Shown piece after piece: positions 25,148 to 36,555 of a DNA stretch of 64,000 nucleotides. The position numbers were made by a program, and so were the translations under genes. This DNA is from Pteria penguin (Eukaryota; Mollusca; Bivalvia; Pterioida; Pteriidae): NCBI GenBank assembly GCA_035048485.1, contig CM068585.1:2039001-2103000 (forward strand). Direction: 5' to 3'. The notes below the pieces were generated by a model that searched no databases, had not been told where the DNA came from, and was given only the letters and a program-made list of their open reading frames with translations. Every line of letters begins with the position of its first letter. The first letter of the stretch is position 1.

Positions 25148-25760
25148 AGTCCACTATAAGGTCACTATATGGTTAGTCCAATAGAGGGTCACTATATGGT
25201 TAGTCCAATAGAGGGTCACTATATGGTTATTTCAACAGAGGGTCACAATATACTTATTTCAACAGAGGGTCACTATATGGTTGTTCTACTGTTATCATTT
25301 TTTGTGCATATCCTTGGTGATTTTTGTCGTACAGCTTTGTCAGATGTCTTCAGTTTTCTCTTCCAATAGAGGGTCACTATATGGTTATTCCAATAGAGGG
25401 TCATTACATGGTTATTCCAATAGAGGGTCACTATATGGTTATTCCAATAGAGGGTCATTACATGGTTATTCCAATAGAGGGTCACTATATGGTTATTCCA
25501 ATAGAGGGTCAATATTTAGTTAGTCCAAAAGAGGGTCGCTATTTGGTTATTCCTCTCTGAGATCACTATTTAGTTATTCCACTCAGAGCCCCTATTTGGT
25601 TATTCCATAGGAAGGATCGCTATTTAGTCATTTCAATCTGAGCTCATTATTTAGTTATTCAACTCTGGACCACTATTTGGTTATTCAACTCTTGGGTGGC
25701 TATTTGGTTATTCCACTCTGGGGCCATTGCACGTATTTGGTTATTCCACTTTTGGATCGC
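25148..25760. repeat. 27-bp minisatellite array
   Basis: Units of 'ccaatagagggtcactatat' plus 'ggttatt' are homogeneous at 25150-25530, with a gap of unrelated sequence at about 25285-25360. They decay to 'actctgggccactatttggt' forms up to 25760. The 27-bp period (a multiple of 3) explains the overlapping open frames on both strands. Confidence 0.92.
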
Positions 25761-26238
25761 TATTTGGTCATTTGTTTCAGGATTGCTGTCGTGTAATCAG
25801 AGCGGACATGATCTTGGAGCCCAGTCTAATGCATGTCCTCTCAAATATACAAGGAAATTACACAATTATACCTTGATACCTAAACCTATGTACATGTACA
25901 TGGGACAACTCTGTTATATGTAGTAATTGTGCGTAGGAGTTTTATATAAGACGAGCATTCATAGTTCAACTATCAGATAGGTCCCAATTTGGCAATTGTG
26001 TACTATTCTTTACTTTTTTGTTAAACAATATCTGTATGAGATAATATTATGAAAGGAGATTGTAGTTCAGAATCATACCCTCATATTGATGAAGTTACAG
26101 GTTTCAGAATAAGGGGATTTCCAAAAAATAAATATCTGTTTGTAGATTAATATTAGCAAACCAAGTTCGATTCCCTAGCTAGCAGTAATGTTATACTATA
26201 ACATGAGTAACCGTATACTTATGTAAAGGCAATACAGC
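25761..26238. other. No gene recognised
   Basis: Single-copy-looking sequence with no motif I can name. Confidence 0.5.
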
Positions 26239-26470
26239 AATGTTCGAGAGGAAGTCCTTACAGGACACGTGTGTATGGACCCCTTGGTAGGACTATATTG
26301 TAACCCCATTCAGGCCCAGTTATTATTGTAGACCAATATTAGTTTGTAGTTGACAATGTACGAGAGGTATTCCTTACAGGACACAGGTGTATGGACCCCT
26401 TGGTAGGACTACATTGTACCCCATTCAGGTCCGGTTATTAGTGTAGACCAATATTAGTTTGTAGTTAGCT
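26239..26470. repeat. Tandem duplication, about 115 bp x 2
   Basis: Two adjacent copies share 'ttccttacaggacac', 'gtatggaccccttggtagga' and 'agaccaatattagtttgtag'. The copies differ at several positions, so the duplication is not very recent. Confidence 0.88.
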
Positions 26471-26639
26471 ATTAATGTTGCTGTGTATGTAGGGCGATGT
26501 TAAAGGCAGGTTAGAATAGTCTGGAACTATGCCTATGTTATACATGACACAAATCGTGCAGTAACATTATACACTCATCCAAGTATTTCCTGATGTTTGT
26601 CCCAAACACGAGATACCGGTTTCATTACAGTTCTTACAT

Positions 26640-27395
26640 GCTTATTGTTCAAAGCCATCCCGGTGTCATTACTATTATATGGTGGCGCATTCCCATAATT
26701 ATTACTGTATAGTGGTGGCCAACTCAGCATTATTACCTTTTTATTGTGTCGGCCGCCCTAGCAGCATTACCCCTGTAATTAGTATGGTAACAGAAACCAC
26801 AGTAATATGACCATTATATGATGTGACCACCCAAATATAATTACCATTATATGATGGCGGCCATCATATGGTGGCAGTCACCCAAACATAATTACCATCA
26901 TATGGTGGCAGCCACTCCAGTATTATTGTCAATATATGATGGTGGCCACCCAGTTACCACAATGCTGGGTTGTGGCCACCCCAGCATTACTACCATTATA
27001 ATATGATGGTAGCCACCCAAGTATTATTGTCATTATATTGTGGAGACCACCCAGTTTTCATTACAATTATATGGTGGCAGCCTTGGCAGTATTATTGCCA
27101 TTATATGTGGGCGACCATACAATTATTGCTACCAAAATGCTGGGTTGTGGTCACTCAAGCATTATTACCATTATATGGTGGCAGCCACCCCAGAATTGGT
27201 ATCATAATATGGTGGGAACCAACACATTTTATTATCATTATATGATTGATGTCACTCAAATATTGTTGCCCGTATATGACGATAACAACCCCAGCATTAT
27301 TATTATTATATTGTGGGGACTATCCGAGTATTGCAATTATATTATATTATATTGTACGGTCATTCCAGTATTTTTCCCATTGAATGGTGGTGGTC
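26640..27395. repeat. Degenerate minisatellite, about 34 bp
   Basis: About 20 diverged units of 'attaccattatatggtggca' plus 'gccacccagcatt', with strong unit-to-unit variation. The open frames at 26970-27445 are artefacts of this array. Confidence 0.85.
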
Positions 27396-27439
27396 AGATT
27401 GTGGAGGGAATTGGGGCGCCAAGAGAAGCTACAAACAAG

Positions 27440-27815
27440 CTATAGACTTCTGAACACACTGAAAGACCCACTTTTCTCGTAGGGTATCTAAACTTGACAG
27501 AAGCTATCCACCTCTGGCAGGACACTGATAGACCCACTTTTTTCGGTAGGGAATCTAAACTTGACAGAATTTATCCACCCCTGGCATTACACTGACAGAC
27601 CCACTTGTCTCGATAGGATATCTAAACTTGACAGAAGCTATTCACCTCTGGTAGTACACTGACAGACTCACTTGTCTCGATGGAATATTTAAACTTGACA
27701 GAGACTATCCACCTCTGGCACTTCTCTGACAGACTAACTTGTCTCGATAGGATATATCTAAGATTGACAGAGACTATCCACCTCTGGCAGTACACTGACA
27801 GACCCACTTTACAAA
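27440..27815. repeat. 67-bp minisatellite, about 5-6 units
   Basis: Units carry 'tctaaacttgacagaagcta', 'tccacctctggcagtacact' and 'gacagacccacttgtctcga'. The open frame on the minus strand here is repeat-derived. Confidence 0.9.
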
Positions 27816-27916
27816 GGCTAGGATGAGACAGAGTTTGGTACTGTGCAGTCTTGCCGTCTGTACATAGAAGTAACCTGAATTGTACTCTTTGAGTGTGTCA
27901 CATTGCACGATACAAA

Positions 27917-27956
27917 TGTGTGTGTGTGTGTTTGTGTGTGTATGTATGTGTGTGTT
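27917..27956. repeat. (GT)n microsatellite
   Basis: A run of alternating GT interrupted by TTT and TAT. Confidence 0.9.
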
Positions 27957-28499
27957 GATTTATGAATATAAACATAGTTTGAGTAATTGGACACTATTGT
28001 ATTATAATTAGATACATTAAGAATGGATTAACTTAAAGTCGTGTTTTAGTCATTGCTGTACATGCTGTGTATACTATTTCTCATGGCCTCCACTTTACCT
28101 TGACTTGTTGAGCGGCTTTATATCTCAGTAAGTTTAAACCGTACATTGTATAGGAGTTCGTACAGGATATTATTTGACTGTGTCACTTTCACCTCCACTA
28201 CGAACACCCCTACACAAAGGCGTTTATTGTACAGGCAGGTTTAATAAAACTTGAGAATGCAATAAGGTACCGGAAGGCAAATGAAGTTCATATACAACCG
28301 ACTTCATACAGTGCTACTTTATTATAGCTTACCCCTAGGTAACTTAAGGTGAAAATCTAATTCAGTAATGTGAAGCATGCCTTTTGTTTTTACTCCTGAG
28401 TCTCCTGTGCTAACTAAAAATGCTATCCTTGTGAAATTGGGTTTTTCTCAGGAAAAAAAAATTGGTATAAAAACCGTGCAATGACTATTAAGTCATGTG
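27957..28499. other. No gene recognised
   Basis: Single-copy-looking AT-rich sequence without a supported feature. Confidence 0.5.
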
Positions 28500-28845
28500 T
28501 ATTTTCTTCTCATGGTCAGATGACCATGTGTTGTGAGACATGCTTATGGTCAGATGACCATTTGTCGTGAGATATGATCATGTGTTTTGAGATATGCTTA
28601 TGGTCAGGTGACCATGTGTTGTGAGACATGATTATTGTCAGATGGCCATGTGTTTTGAGATATGCTTATGGTCAGGTGTCCATGTGTTGTGAGATATGAT
28701 TATTGTCAGATGACCATGTGTTGTGAGATAATCTTATGGTCAGATGATCATGTGTTGTGAGATAAGCTTATGGTCAGATGGCCATGTGTTGTGAGATATG
28801 CTTATGGTCAGATGACCATGTGTTGTGAGATATACTTAGACAGGT
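28500..28845. repeat. 34-bp minisatellite, about 10 units
   Basis: Units of 'tggtcagatgaccatgtgtt' plus 'gtgagatatgctta'. The core TGGTCA-GA-TGACCA is a short palindrome present in most units. Confidence 0.9.
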
Positions 28846-29034
28846 AGGAGCCACCTTTACACACTGTCATGATTTGTCTGAAAAAGGGGGTGGTTCATTT
28901 ACACTGTTAACAAGTGTCGCCACTATACACAAACATGTTGAATAAATACTTTAATCAGTTTAATGCGATTGTGTTCTGGGTAACATCATACCCGTCAATT
29001 CTCACCTATATGATAATTGCCAGTAATGTCCAGG

Positions 29035-29490
29035 GATGGAGAAAACGGTAGAAACACGTAGATAAAACGCCGACCTTCAGGAGGTATACAGTCTCAGTTG
29101 TGGAGAAAACGGGTGGTGACACCAGGGGAAAACCGTGGGAAAAGTGCCGACCGTCAGTAGGTACACAGGCCCAGTGGTAGAGAAAATGGATGATGACACC
29201 TGGGGAAAACTGCCGACCTTCAATAGGTGCGCAGTCCCAGTGGTGGGGAAAACGGATGGTGACACCTGGGGAAAACTGCCGACATTGAGTAGGTACATAG
29301 ATCAGGCGTGGAGAAAACGGGTGGTGACACCTGGGGAAAATCGACCTTCAACAGGTACGCAGGCCCAGTGGTGGAGGAAACGGGTGGTGACACCTTGGGA
29401 ATACTACCGACCTTCAGTATTTACACAATTCCATTGATGGAAAAAGGGGTGGTGACACCTGCGGTAACTACCCCCTTCAGTGGTTACAAA
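29035..29490. repeat. About 64-bp minisatellite, 7 units
   Basis: Units contain 'gtggagaaaacgggtggtga', 'cacctggggaaaactgccga' and 'ccttcagtaggtacacaggc'. It is among the more GC-rich arrays of the window and explains the open frames on both strands here. Confidence 0.9.
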
Positions 29491-30060
29491 GATGCAGTCG
29501 TAATCTCCCTGACTGGAAACGGGACCCGGTTTTGATTGATAATAAGACCTTGCTCAAGATGTAAACATGATTCAGATAAGGAGAATTGTAACATTGTAGA
29601 GTCGTAACTCCAGCTGAACCGTGGATTTATGACTGCTTAGTGCACTGATAACATCTATACATAGGATAGCGTACCTTTTGGGAAGGTTTATGATAGCCAT
29701 TTAATAGATTTGATGAATTTATGGTCAGTTGTCGTATGGTAATGCTTTTAGATATTACTTCTCAACTATTACTGGGATGTTTTACCTGTACGGATACCTG
29801 TACGTACATTAGTTAATAGTGATTTGAAATTAATTCTAATTAAGATGCAGTCAGTCGTAACATAAGTTTGTATTGATGTTTTTGATATTTGTTGATCGGT
29901 TAATTTAGCCAGTGTGTTGTAATATTCAGTTGACAATTGAATACAATCAACCATAAGCTCATAATATATCATGGACACTGTACTTAAGTATATCTTAGAA
30001 GCATCAAGGTAACAAACTTATTGTGTCGCCTACAAGACATTACGCTACCTAGAGGTCACT
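29491..30060. other. No gene recognised
   Basis: Single-copy-looking sequence. Its short open frames have no recognisable motif. Confidence 0.5.
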
Positions 30061-30545
30061 TTGTCTTCTCGACTGTCTGTCCATCCTTCCGTCTGTCACA
30101 CTTCTGGTCGAAAATTGGAAAAGATGTTTCAGTTGGCTCCGAATTCTTTTACCTTTTTACCTCTTGACCTTACTCTTAGAATCAATTTCAAAAACTGTAA
30201 GCATGGCCACATCTTTTTTAAAGGGACACAGCTTTTATATTTAGTGTTTATATTCCCAGTCTTAAAAGCTTTGAATGATAGAATATGTCCTTACTTTGTG
30301 ACCTTGACTTTGAACTTAAAGCCAGTTTCAGAAATTATATCTTCAACCTTATCTTCCAATTGTAAGCAATAATGCTTTCATATTCATTATCTATTCCTTG
30401 TAACAAAAGCTTTTGATTAATACCATGCCTTCATAATTCGTAACCTTGACCTTGGCCGTGGCCATTTTCAAAACCTCAAAGCTTGATCATATCTTTGGAA
30501 TACCAAATTTAAAGTAGAGTTACTCTGCGCGCTTATTTCACTGAA
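30061..30545. repeat. Decayed interspersed repeat of the 'accttgacc' type
   Basis: Contains 'ctgtctgtccatccttccgt' followed by repeated 'gaccttgacctt'-like phrases spaced by 'agctttga' and 'atatctt'. Phrases of this kind recur near 31370-31800, 36600-36760, 44340-45960 and 50100-50400, so this is a dispersed repeat family. I cannot assign it to a named element. Confidence 0.55.
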
Positions 30546-30871
30546 ACAACACGTTTTCTACAGTATGTACCCCCATCCGTCGAGGTCTGGTGTCTTATGA
30601 CAAGTCTAGTTGACGTCTAGGGTTGCGATTGCTGTACGTATATAGAATTAAATATTGTATATCGCATTTCCACGACGATTCTTAACACTCCAGTGTGATG
30701 GACCTATATCGTAACGCTGTTTAAAAAACGTTAAAAACTAATTTGTCCTTTCTGAAATACTCGTCGTGTTCGAGTGTAAATAGCATCCCTAATACTGATC
30801 ACGGATTCATTGTCACAGTACCACGTTGTATAGGCATTTAACAGTTGTGGGGGTGGATATTTTGTATCTTC

Positions 30872-32434
30872 CGGTGTTATATAGTAGTTTTTCCCCTTAG
30901 CCATTTTTCCCTCCGGAAAAATGGCTATATAGTAGTTTTACCCCCGGAAAAATGGCTATATAGTAGTTTTCCCCCGGGGAAAATTTTACTATTTAGCCAT
31001 TCCCCCCTTCCCCTTATAGCCATTTTCCCCCGGGGAAAAACTACTATATAGTGGATTTTCCCACCAATGTCAAATTCCGGATTTTCTTTTCACACATACA
31101 TGTAAGTTAATCCAGCTTGTTACCTTGTTAACAATAAATAGATTTCTATTTAAAATAGAGATATCTCAACTTTTTATACGGAGATATATCCAATTAATTT
31201 AGAAATATTTCATTTTCTTTAATGGAAATGTCTTCAATCTTTTTTCCAAATACAAATGCATATATTTAGAACAGATATTTATCTACTAGAATTTCATTCA
31301 AGATATCTTTACTTAATCCGAGAAATCTCTATATATACAAATGGAAAAAGAAAAACAAGTTCGTTTTTATGCCCCCGGAATGAAATTCGGTGAATCTAGT
31401 TTTTGACCAGTCTGTGACTCGTAGCCTGTGGCAAAAACCTTGACTATATCGTTTGTACCAAGAGGTACAAGGCTTTGAAACTCCACATATAGTTTTCTTG
31501 TGATGAGACCTTCTATTTGGGACCATGACTTTTGACCTAATGACCTTGACCTTGAAATGTGACCTACTTTTCAAAAACTTTAACCTTGACTATATCTTCT
31601 ACACAAAAGGGTATAGAGCTTTGAAACTTAGCATATAGATACTTTAAGATGAAACCTTTCATACTTTGCGTAAGGGACAAGGAAATCTCATTCTTGTGAT
31701 CATGATTTACACTTCTGCGACTAGGCAAGCCTTGTCGTAGATTGCAAATCGTGGACACCTTGGTGGAATTCCCTTCCGTTATTTTTATGTTCATCATGCA
31801 CTCTGTACATGATGAGCGATATTGTGATATATAAAATGCATCAATCTTAATTCATTTAGGAATTGAATGTTCAAGGAATTCTTGCACGTTCAATTCTTAT
31901 ATTTGTCATTGGAACATTTTGATTGATAAATTCCTATTTTACTTATGATGTATTACGAAAAGTTGCCTGGGATCGAATCTTGAGTCACAGCCTGACGTCA
32001 TGATTGACATCTATACGCAAGTAAACGACAATTTTTACAATGAAACAATAGAAGAAAATAGCATACTATGGTAAATATATAAAAAGAAAGACTTGTAAAT
32101 AAATGAATAAATAAATAAAACAAAAAATAAACACACACACACACACACACACACAAACAAACAAACAAAATACCAACAGTATGTAGAAACCCATTAACCA
32201 TAACACCATCGGTTTGATCCACAGGCTATTACTATAGTACATTTGTATTTCAAATGTTATCTGACTGATACAGAACGAACGTGTATGATTTCCAAACCGT
32301 TACGTAAGGGGAAAAACTACTATGGGGGAAAGACTACTATATAGTAGTTTTTCCGCCATGGGGGAAAACTACTATATAGCCATTTTTCCGGGGGGGGGGG
32401 GACTACTATGGGGGAAAACTACTATATAACACCG
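30872..32434. mobile_element. Fold-back element with compound terminal inverted repeats
   Basis: The left end CCGGTGTTATATAGTAGTTT (from 30872) is the reverse complement of the right end near 32410-32434 ('actactatataacaccgg'). Both termini contain several smaller inverted and direct copies of 'ggctatatagtagttttccc', at 30890-31060 and 32310-32400, so each end can fold on itself as well as with the other. The interior holds AT-rich sequence, a decayed 'accttgacc' repeat (31369-31800) and a (CA)n tract at 32131-32165. No transposase is present. I see no clear target-site duplication. Confidence 0.6.
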
Positions 32435-32870
32435 GCACTTCGTGTCCACGTGACAATACGAAGTGTACATTACATGTATGATAATTAAAATCAGGGTACG
32501 GCATATGACGGGCTGTTTTGTAAAACCTGAGTAGAAGTACTGTCCGGATTGAATGACAACAGCTGTTATTCGCCAATAGAGGGAGAAGGGATCAATGTGA
32601 AGTCGTATACATCATGACAGGTGTGCCAGTACTGTTCTTACATATCTGTCACAGAGAGTTTTCCTTGTACATTACACAATCCCCCATTAGTAAGCAAGGA
32701 ATACAAACTCCCTAGAGGTCCCCGTAACGTTATTAGAGTGTCACACAAACAGTTTGTGCTCCTTGCTACGTCTTCCACAACACGTGGTTAATGGTACCTC
32801 GGAGTTTCTGAATTTCTTTGTTCTTGAACTGTCACGTTGTACATGTGATAATTGTATGCAGTCAGTTCAG
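32435..32870. other. No gene recognised
   Basis: Single-copy-looking sequence right of the fold-back element. Confidence 0.5.
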
Positions 32871-33016
32871 AGATCAGCTATTTGCCCCGACAAGAATTGT
32901 TGATATTCGTCCTTCGGTTCCTTCAGTGTTCTGTCGTGTTCAGAGATTAGCCATTTGACCCGAAAAGAAGTGTTTGATATTCGTCTTTCGGTTTCCACAG
33001 TGTTCTGTCCAGTGAA
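32871..33016. repeat. Tandem duplication, about 73 bp x 2
   Basis: Two adjacent diverged copies share 'agagatYagcYatttg', 'gatattcgtc', 'ttcggttt' and 'cagtgttctgtc'. The overlapping open frames on both strands arise from it. Confidence 0.85.
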
Positions 33017-33433
33017 GTTCAAAGAATTTAATATAAAATACAAGCTGGTCACGATACTTTATAAACCGAAGTACATTGAGAGTACTGAATTTGCAAATTT
33101 GCATTTTATATTTTTTTTCAAAAAGAAAAAAAAAAGGCAATACCTTTCATGCATTTACCGTTTCCAGTACCCATTAATCATACAAAGTTATTTTAACCTT
33201 GACATTACATTTCGATTTTGATTTTAATTAATACATGTGTACATATTTTTGAGATGTTGAATTTTCTCAATAATTTCATAACACACTGACTATATTGTAA
33301 TTCTGTTGTACTACATTTATTTCTATACTATAATGCCATAGTAATGGTATTACATGTGCGGATTACACAGTATTAACCGAGAGCCCGTGGTATGGTATAC
33401 GTTGGCACGTACAAACATAATCGCTGACTGCAA
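33017..33433. other. No gene recognised
   Basis: AT-rich sequence with an A-rich tract near 33115-33135 and no supported feature. Confidence 0.5.
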
Positions 33434-33985
33434 TGGGTATGTCGGCTGGATGCCGGTGCCGCCATCATAGTATAGAAACTCGCTGACTGCAATGGGTATG
33501 TCGGCTGGATGCCGGTGCCGCCATCATAGTATAGAAACTCGCTGACTGCAGTGGGTGTGTCGGCTGGATGCCGGTGCCGCCATCATAGTATAGAAACTCG
33601 CTGACTGCAATGGGTATGTCGGCTGGATGCCGGTGCCGCCATCATAGTATAGAAACTCGCTGACTGCAGCGGGTGTGTCGGCTGGATTCCGGTGCCGCCA
33701 TCATAGTATAGAAACTCGCTGACTGCAATGGGTATGTCGGCTGGATGCCGGTGCCGCCATCATAGTATAGAAACTCGCTGACTGCAGTGGGTGTGTCGGC
33801 TGAATGCTGGTGCCGCCATCATAGAATAGAAACTCGCTGACTGCAGTGGATGGATCCGCTGCATGCTGGTGCTGTCACCATAAATTGAAAATTGCAAACT
33901 GCATGCATGTGCCGGCACTATAAAATATAAAATCGCTGACTACAATTTGTGGGTCCTCTGCATGCTGGTGCCGCCGCCAAATAAG
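33434..33985. repeat. 59-bp GC-rich minisatellite, about 9 units
   Basis: Units carry 'gctgactgcaatgggtatgt', 'cggctggatgccggtgccgc' and 'catcatagtatagaaactc'. From the second unit on, 'caatgggtatg' and 'cagtgggtgtg' types alternate, so the recent amplification unit is a 118-bp dimer. The right end is diverged. The array lies about 180 bp upstream of the first visible STIM exon. Confidence 0.92.
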
Positions 33986-34234
33986 GGAAAATGTTTGATG
34001 TGATGTAAAACAAAGACAAAAACAATAATATCAACTCTTTTTAAGGTTTGACTTTATCCCCAACAGTTTATATTAAATAGCTGCTGTTCGGATTAGGTGA
34101 AATCTTTTTTTCTTTTCTAAATTGTATTGTCGTTTTTAGATTGATATAACTTTTCACTGGGATGAACTACCTTGAACAATACGTTTATCATATTTTCATA
34201 GTTTATCTTATATCATTTAACATTTTTGTTGCAG

Positions 34235-34356
34235 TTTGCAATGATCTGGATACAATATGTAAACGTGACAACATTAGCCTGATTGCTTTGTATGAAATAC
34301 ATCGCCTTATAGATGATGATCAGAATGGAAACGTCGACCAGTTAGAAAGCGATGAG
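34235..34356 (+). CDS. STIM (stromal interaction molecule), EF-hand exon
   Basis: STIM is the calcium sensor of the ER membrane that opens Orai channels when luminal calcium falls. This exon encodes the start of the luminal domain. It has the cysteine pair CNDLDTIC (C-x6-C, as in vertebrate STIM1), then SLIALYEIHRLI, then a canonical EF-hand loop DDDQNGNVDQLE followed by SDE. Loop positions 1, 3, 5, 9 and 12 hold D, D, N, D and E; position 7 is N where vertebrate STIM1 has D. The 3' boundary GATGAG/gtaagg is clear and ends in phase 0. The 5' boundary is uncertain. A good acceptor (ttgttgcag) ends at 34234, but the frame also runs unbroken from an ATG at 34162 through a hydrophobic signal-like stretch (YHIFIVYLISFNIFVAV). 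Under that model this is the first coding exon, 34162-34356, exactly 65 codons. Confidence 0.92.
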
Positions 34357-35109
34357 GTAAGGCGAGTGATATCAAATAATACTTTGCATTATTTGCAATT
34401 TTCATTTTGACTCCTTGAAATCAATAGGATAGAAAAGTATTCAAGTCATCAGCTGTTGATGATAACTTGTTAATACCATTATTTTTCTTTTTCAAAGGTG
34501 CCTGTATCTTTTCATTCGGGGATTTTGTCCCATTTACATAATGCTAAAAGATCGATGTTTGGAAAAAAATTACACATGGGAAAATCAATGAAATTTCCAT
34601 TGGGAAAGGTCCTCGTAACGGACAAAATATAAAGAAAAAGAGAAATTGAATACTGTCAGTTTTGTCGCCTACAGTATGTAGTGACATTAATGATTACCTG
34701 TATTGGTTGCCTGTCTGTCCGTATGTCCGTCTGAACCTGTTTTAACTTAAGTCGAAATGGACGTATGTCCTCCTTGGAACACTGCCCCTTAGACTGATAG
34801 TATTTACATGTGTTTCCTGTAAATGAACTTGATAACGGATATGAGCTCCTGGTTTGTAAGCTTGACTTGCCTTCAGTTCTGTCCCACAGGGCTTTTGCAT
34901 GTTCCACGAGCTAAGTTATTTTGATAGGGCATGATATTTGCTAAATCTGACAGTCTGAACTTCTGACTTCAGCTTCGTCTATACGTTACGTAAGTTAATT
35001 TTCATCCGCGTTAATGTCTACAATGACCTTGAATAACTGCACATTTATTATTGGATGTTGGAATCGTTGCTCGATTTCCCCATAGGCGTGTATATAAAGA
35101 AGTCTCACG
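34357..35109. other. STIM intron 1, left part, no feature recognised
   Basis: Start of a 17.6-kb intron. Single-copy-looking sequence. The open frame at 34656-34907 on the minus strand has no motif I recognise. Confidence 0.5.
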
Positions 35110-35385
35110 AATTTCATTCTATTGGTGTGATCGATATGGATTTTCTTTTACGTGTTGTATTATCAATGTGGATTTCCTTTTACATGTTGTATCATGTTGT
35201 ATTATCAGTGTGATCAATGTGGATTTCCTTTTACATGTTGTATCATGTTGTATTATCAGTGTGATCAATGTGGATTTCCTTTTACATGTTGTATTATCAG
35301 TGTGGATTTCCTTTTACATGTTGTATCATGTTGTATTATCAGTGTGAATTTCCTTTTCCATGTTGTATTATCAGTGTAATTATTG
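35110..35385. repeat. T-rich minisatellite, 35-51-bp units
   Basis: Units of 'gtggatttccttttacatgt' plus 'tgtatcatgttgtattatca' plus 'gtgtgatcaat', in longer and shorter forms. It accounts for the open frames in this stretch. Confidence 0.9.
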
Positions 35386-35429
35386 TGGAAATCATTTTTA
35401 GGATTTACGAGATATGATCAAAAAGTTCT

Positions 35430-36555
35430 TTGCCCCATGTACTTAGAAATACACACGATTGAAAGAATTGTCATTATTTTTAATGTAATCTTTCATCATC
35501 TCAATGCACTTTATTCCGAATCTCTTCAGAATAGAATGCTTCGTTCTTGTCCCATAAGTATTCATATACAGCGTCCATGACACAGTCATTGGTTCCAAAA
35601 TTCTTAGCAGCGTAGGTGAGATTTTAGTTTTGTGAACCAACAGAAAGTCAAATGAGACTTAAATTCTGGAGAATATGGTGGATGAGGAAGAACCTCAATG
35701 CTGCATTCCTTCACAGCCGTCATTACAGCTAGGAAAATGTGAAGGTATGCATTACCCAGCAAGAACAGAAAGCCCATTGTTAGCTGTCATCTACTCTCTC
35801 TTACTCTCCTGACGTAGCTTCTTTAACTCATTTGCATAATAGCACTATTTATCGTGCAGTCTACCTCTAGAAAACCTTTCATGATTATTCCCGGATTATC
35901 CCAAATGATAGAGGCCAGGACTTTCCCAACTGAAGAAACTCTCTTGAATTTTAGGTGGTGGTGAGCCTGAGTGAATCCATTGCAACCTTTAACCTTTGTT
36001 TCTTAGATTCAGGGTCAAAATGGTGAATACATGTGTCATCCTGAGTGACATTTCGACCCATAAAATCACCGGGATCATCCTTATAGCGAGACAGGGGCAG
36101 GCTTGGTGTAGTGGTTAAGCGCTTGGCTTGCGGCGCCGACGATCCAGGTTCGATTCCCGGGTTGCGCCACTATGTTTAAGAGGTTGGTAACCTTCTGCTT
36201 CCATGTCGCGATATAACTGAAAAATTGTTGAAAGCGACGTAAAACACTAATCAACCAACCAATCATAGCGAGACAAATGATGCAAAGAAACATCATACCT
36301 GTTTCTGTTTTGATCATCAGTCAACATTTTAGGGACCCATCTAGCCGAGACCTTAGACATGCCGAAGATGTCGCTTTAAATTGATTGAGCAACCTCATAA
36401 GCAATGCCAAACTCTCTGGCTGTATTTCGGAGGTTTCGCATTCTGTCACACATGACAAGAGTTTGCACAATATCAATGTTTTCTCGTGTGTGGTAGCCTC
36501 CTTCTCAGTGCTCTCCCTCCCTCTACGATATTCAGCAGCCCATTTTTGTTATGCC
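35430..36555 (-). pseudogene. mariner-type transposase relic, minus strand, split by a SINE
   Basis: Reading leftward on the minus strand, the relic shows successive mariner landmarks: RRGRESTEKEATTHENIDIV and a helix-turn-helix-like segment, a stop codon after YEVAQSI, then GMSKVSARWVPKMLTDDQ. The SINE at 36094-36264 interrupts it after HHLSRY. After it come VTQDDTCIHHFDPESKK (first catalytic Asp region) and, past stops and frame shifts, VLPHPPYSPEFKSHL. The usual HDNA box is degraded to GNAYLH, and the third catalytic Asp (PYSPD) is Glu. The N-terminus is cut off at about 36555 by another repeat. It is clearly inactive. Confidence 0.88.
36094..36264 (+). mobile_element. tRNA-derived SINE (AACC-tailed) with 11-bp target-site duplication
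   Basis: ATAGCGAGACA is present at 36083-36093 and 36265-36275. The head 'ggcttggtgtagtggttaag' and B-box 'ggttcgattcccgg' indicate a tRNA ancestor. The 3' part is 'ctgaaaaattgttgaaagcg' and 'acgtaaaacactaatcaacc'. It shares its 3' part with the fragment at about 54800-54860. It inserted into the mariner relic in opposite orientation. Confidence 0.92.
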
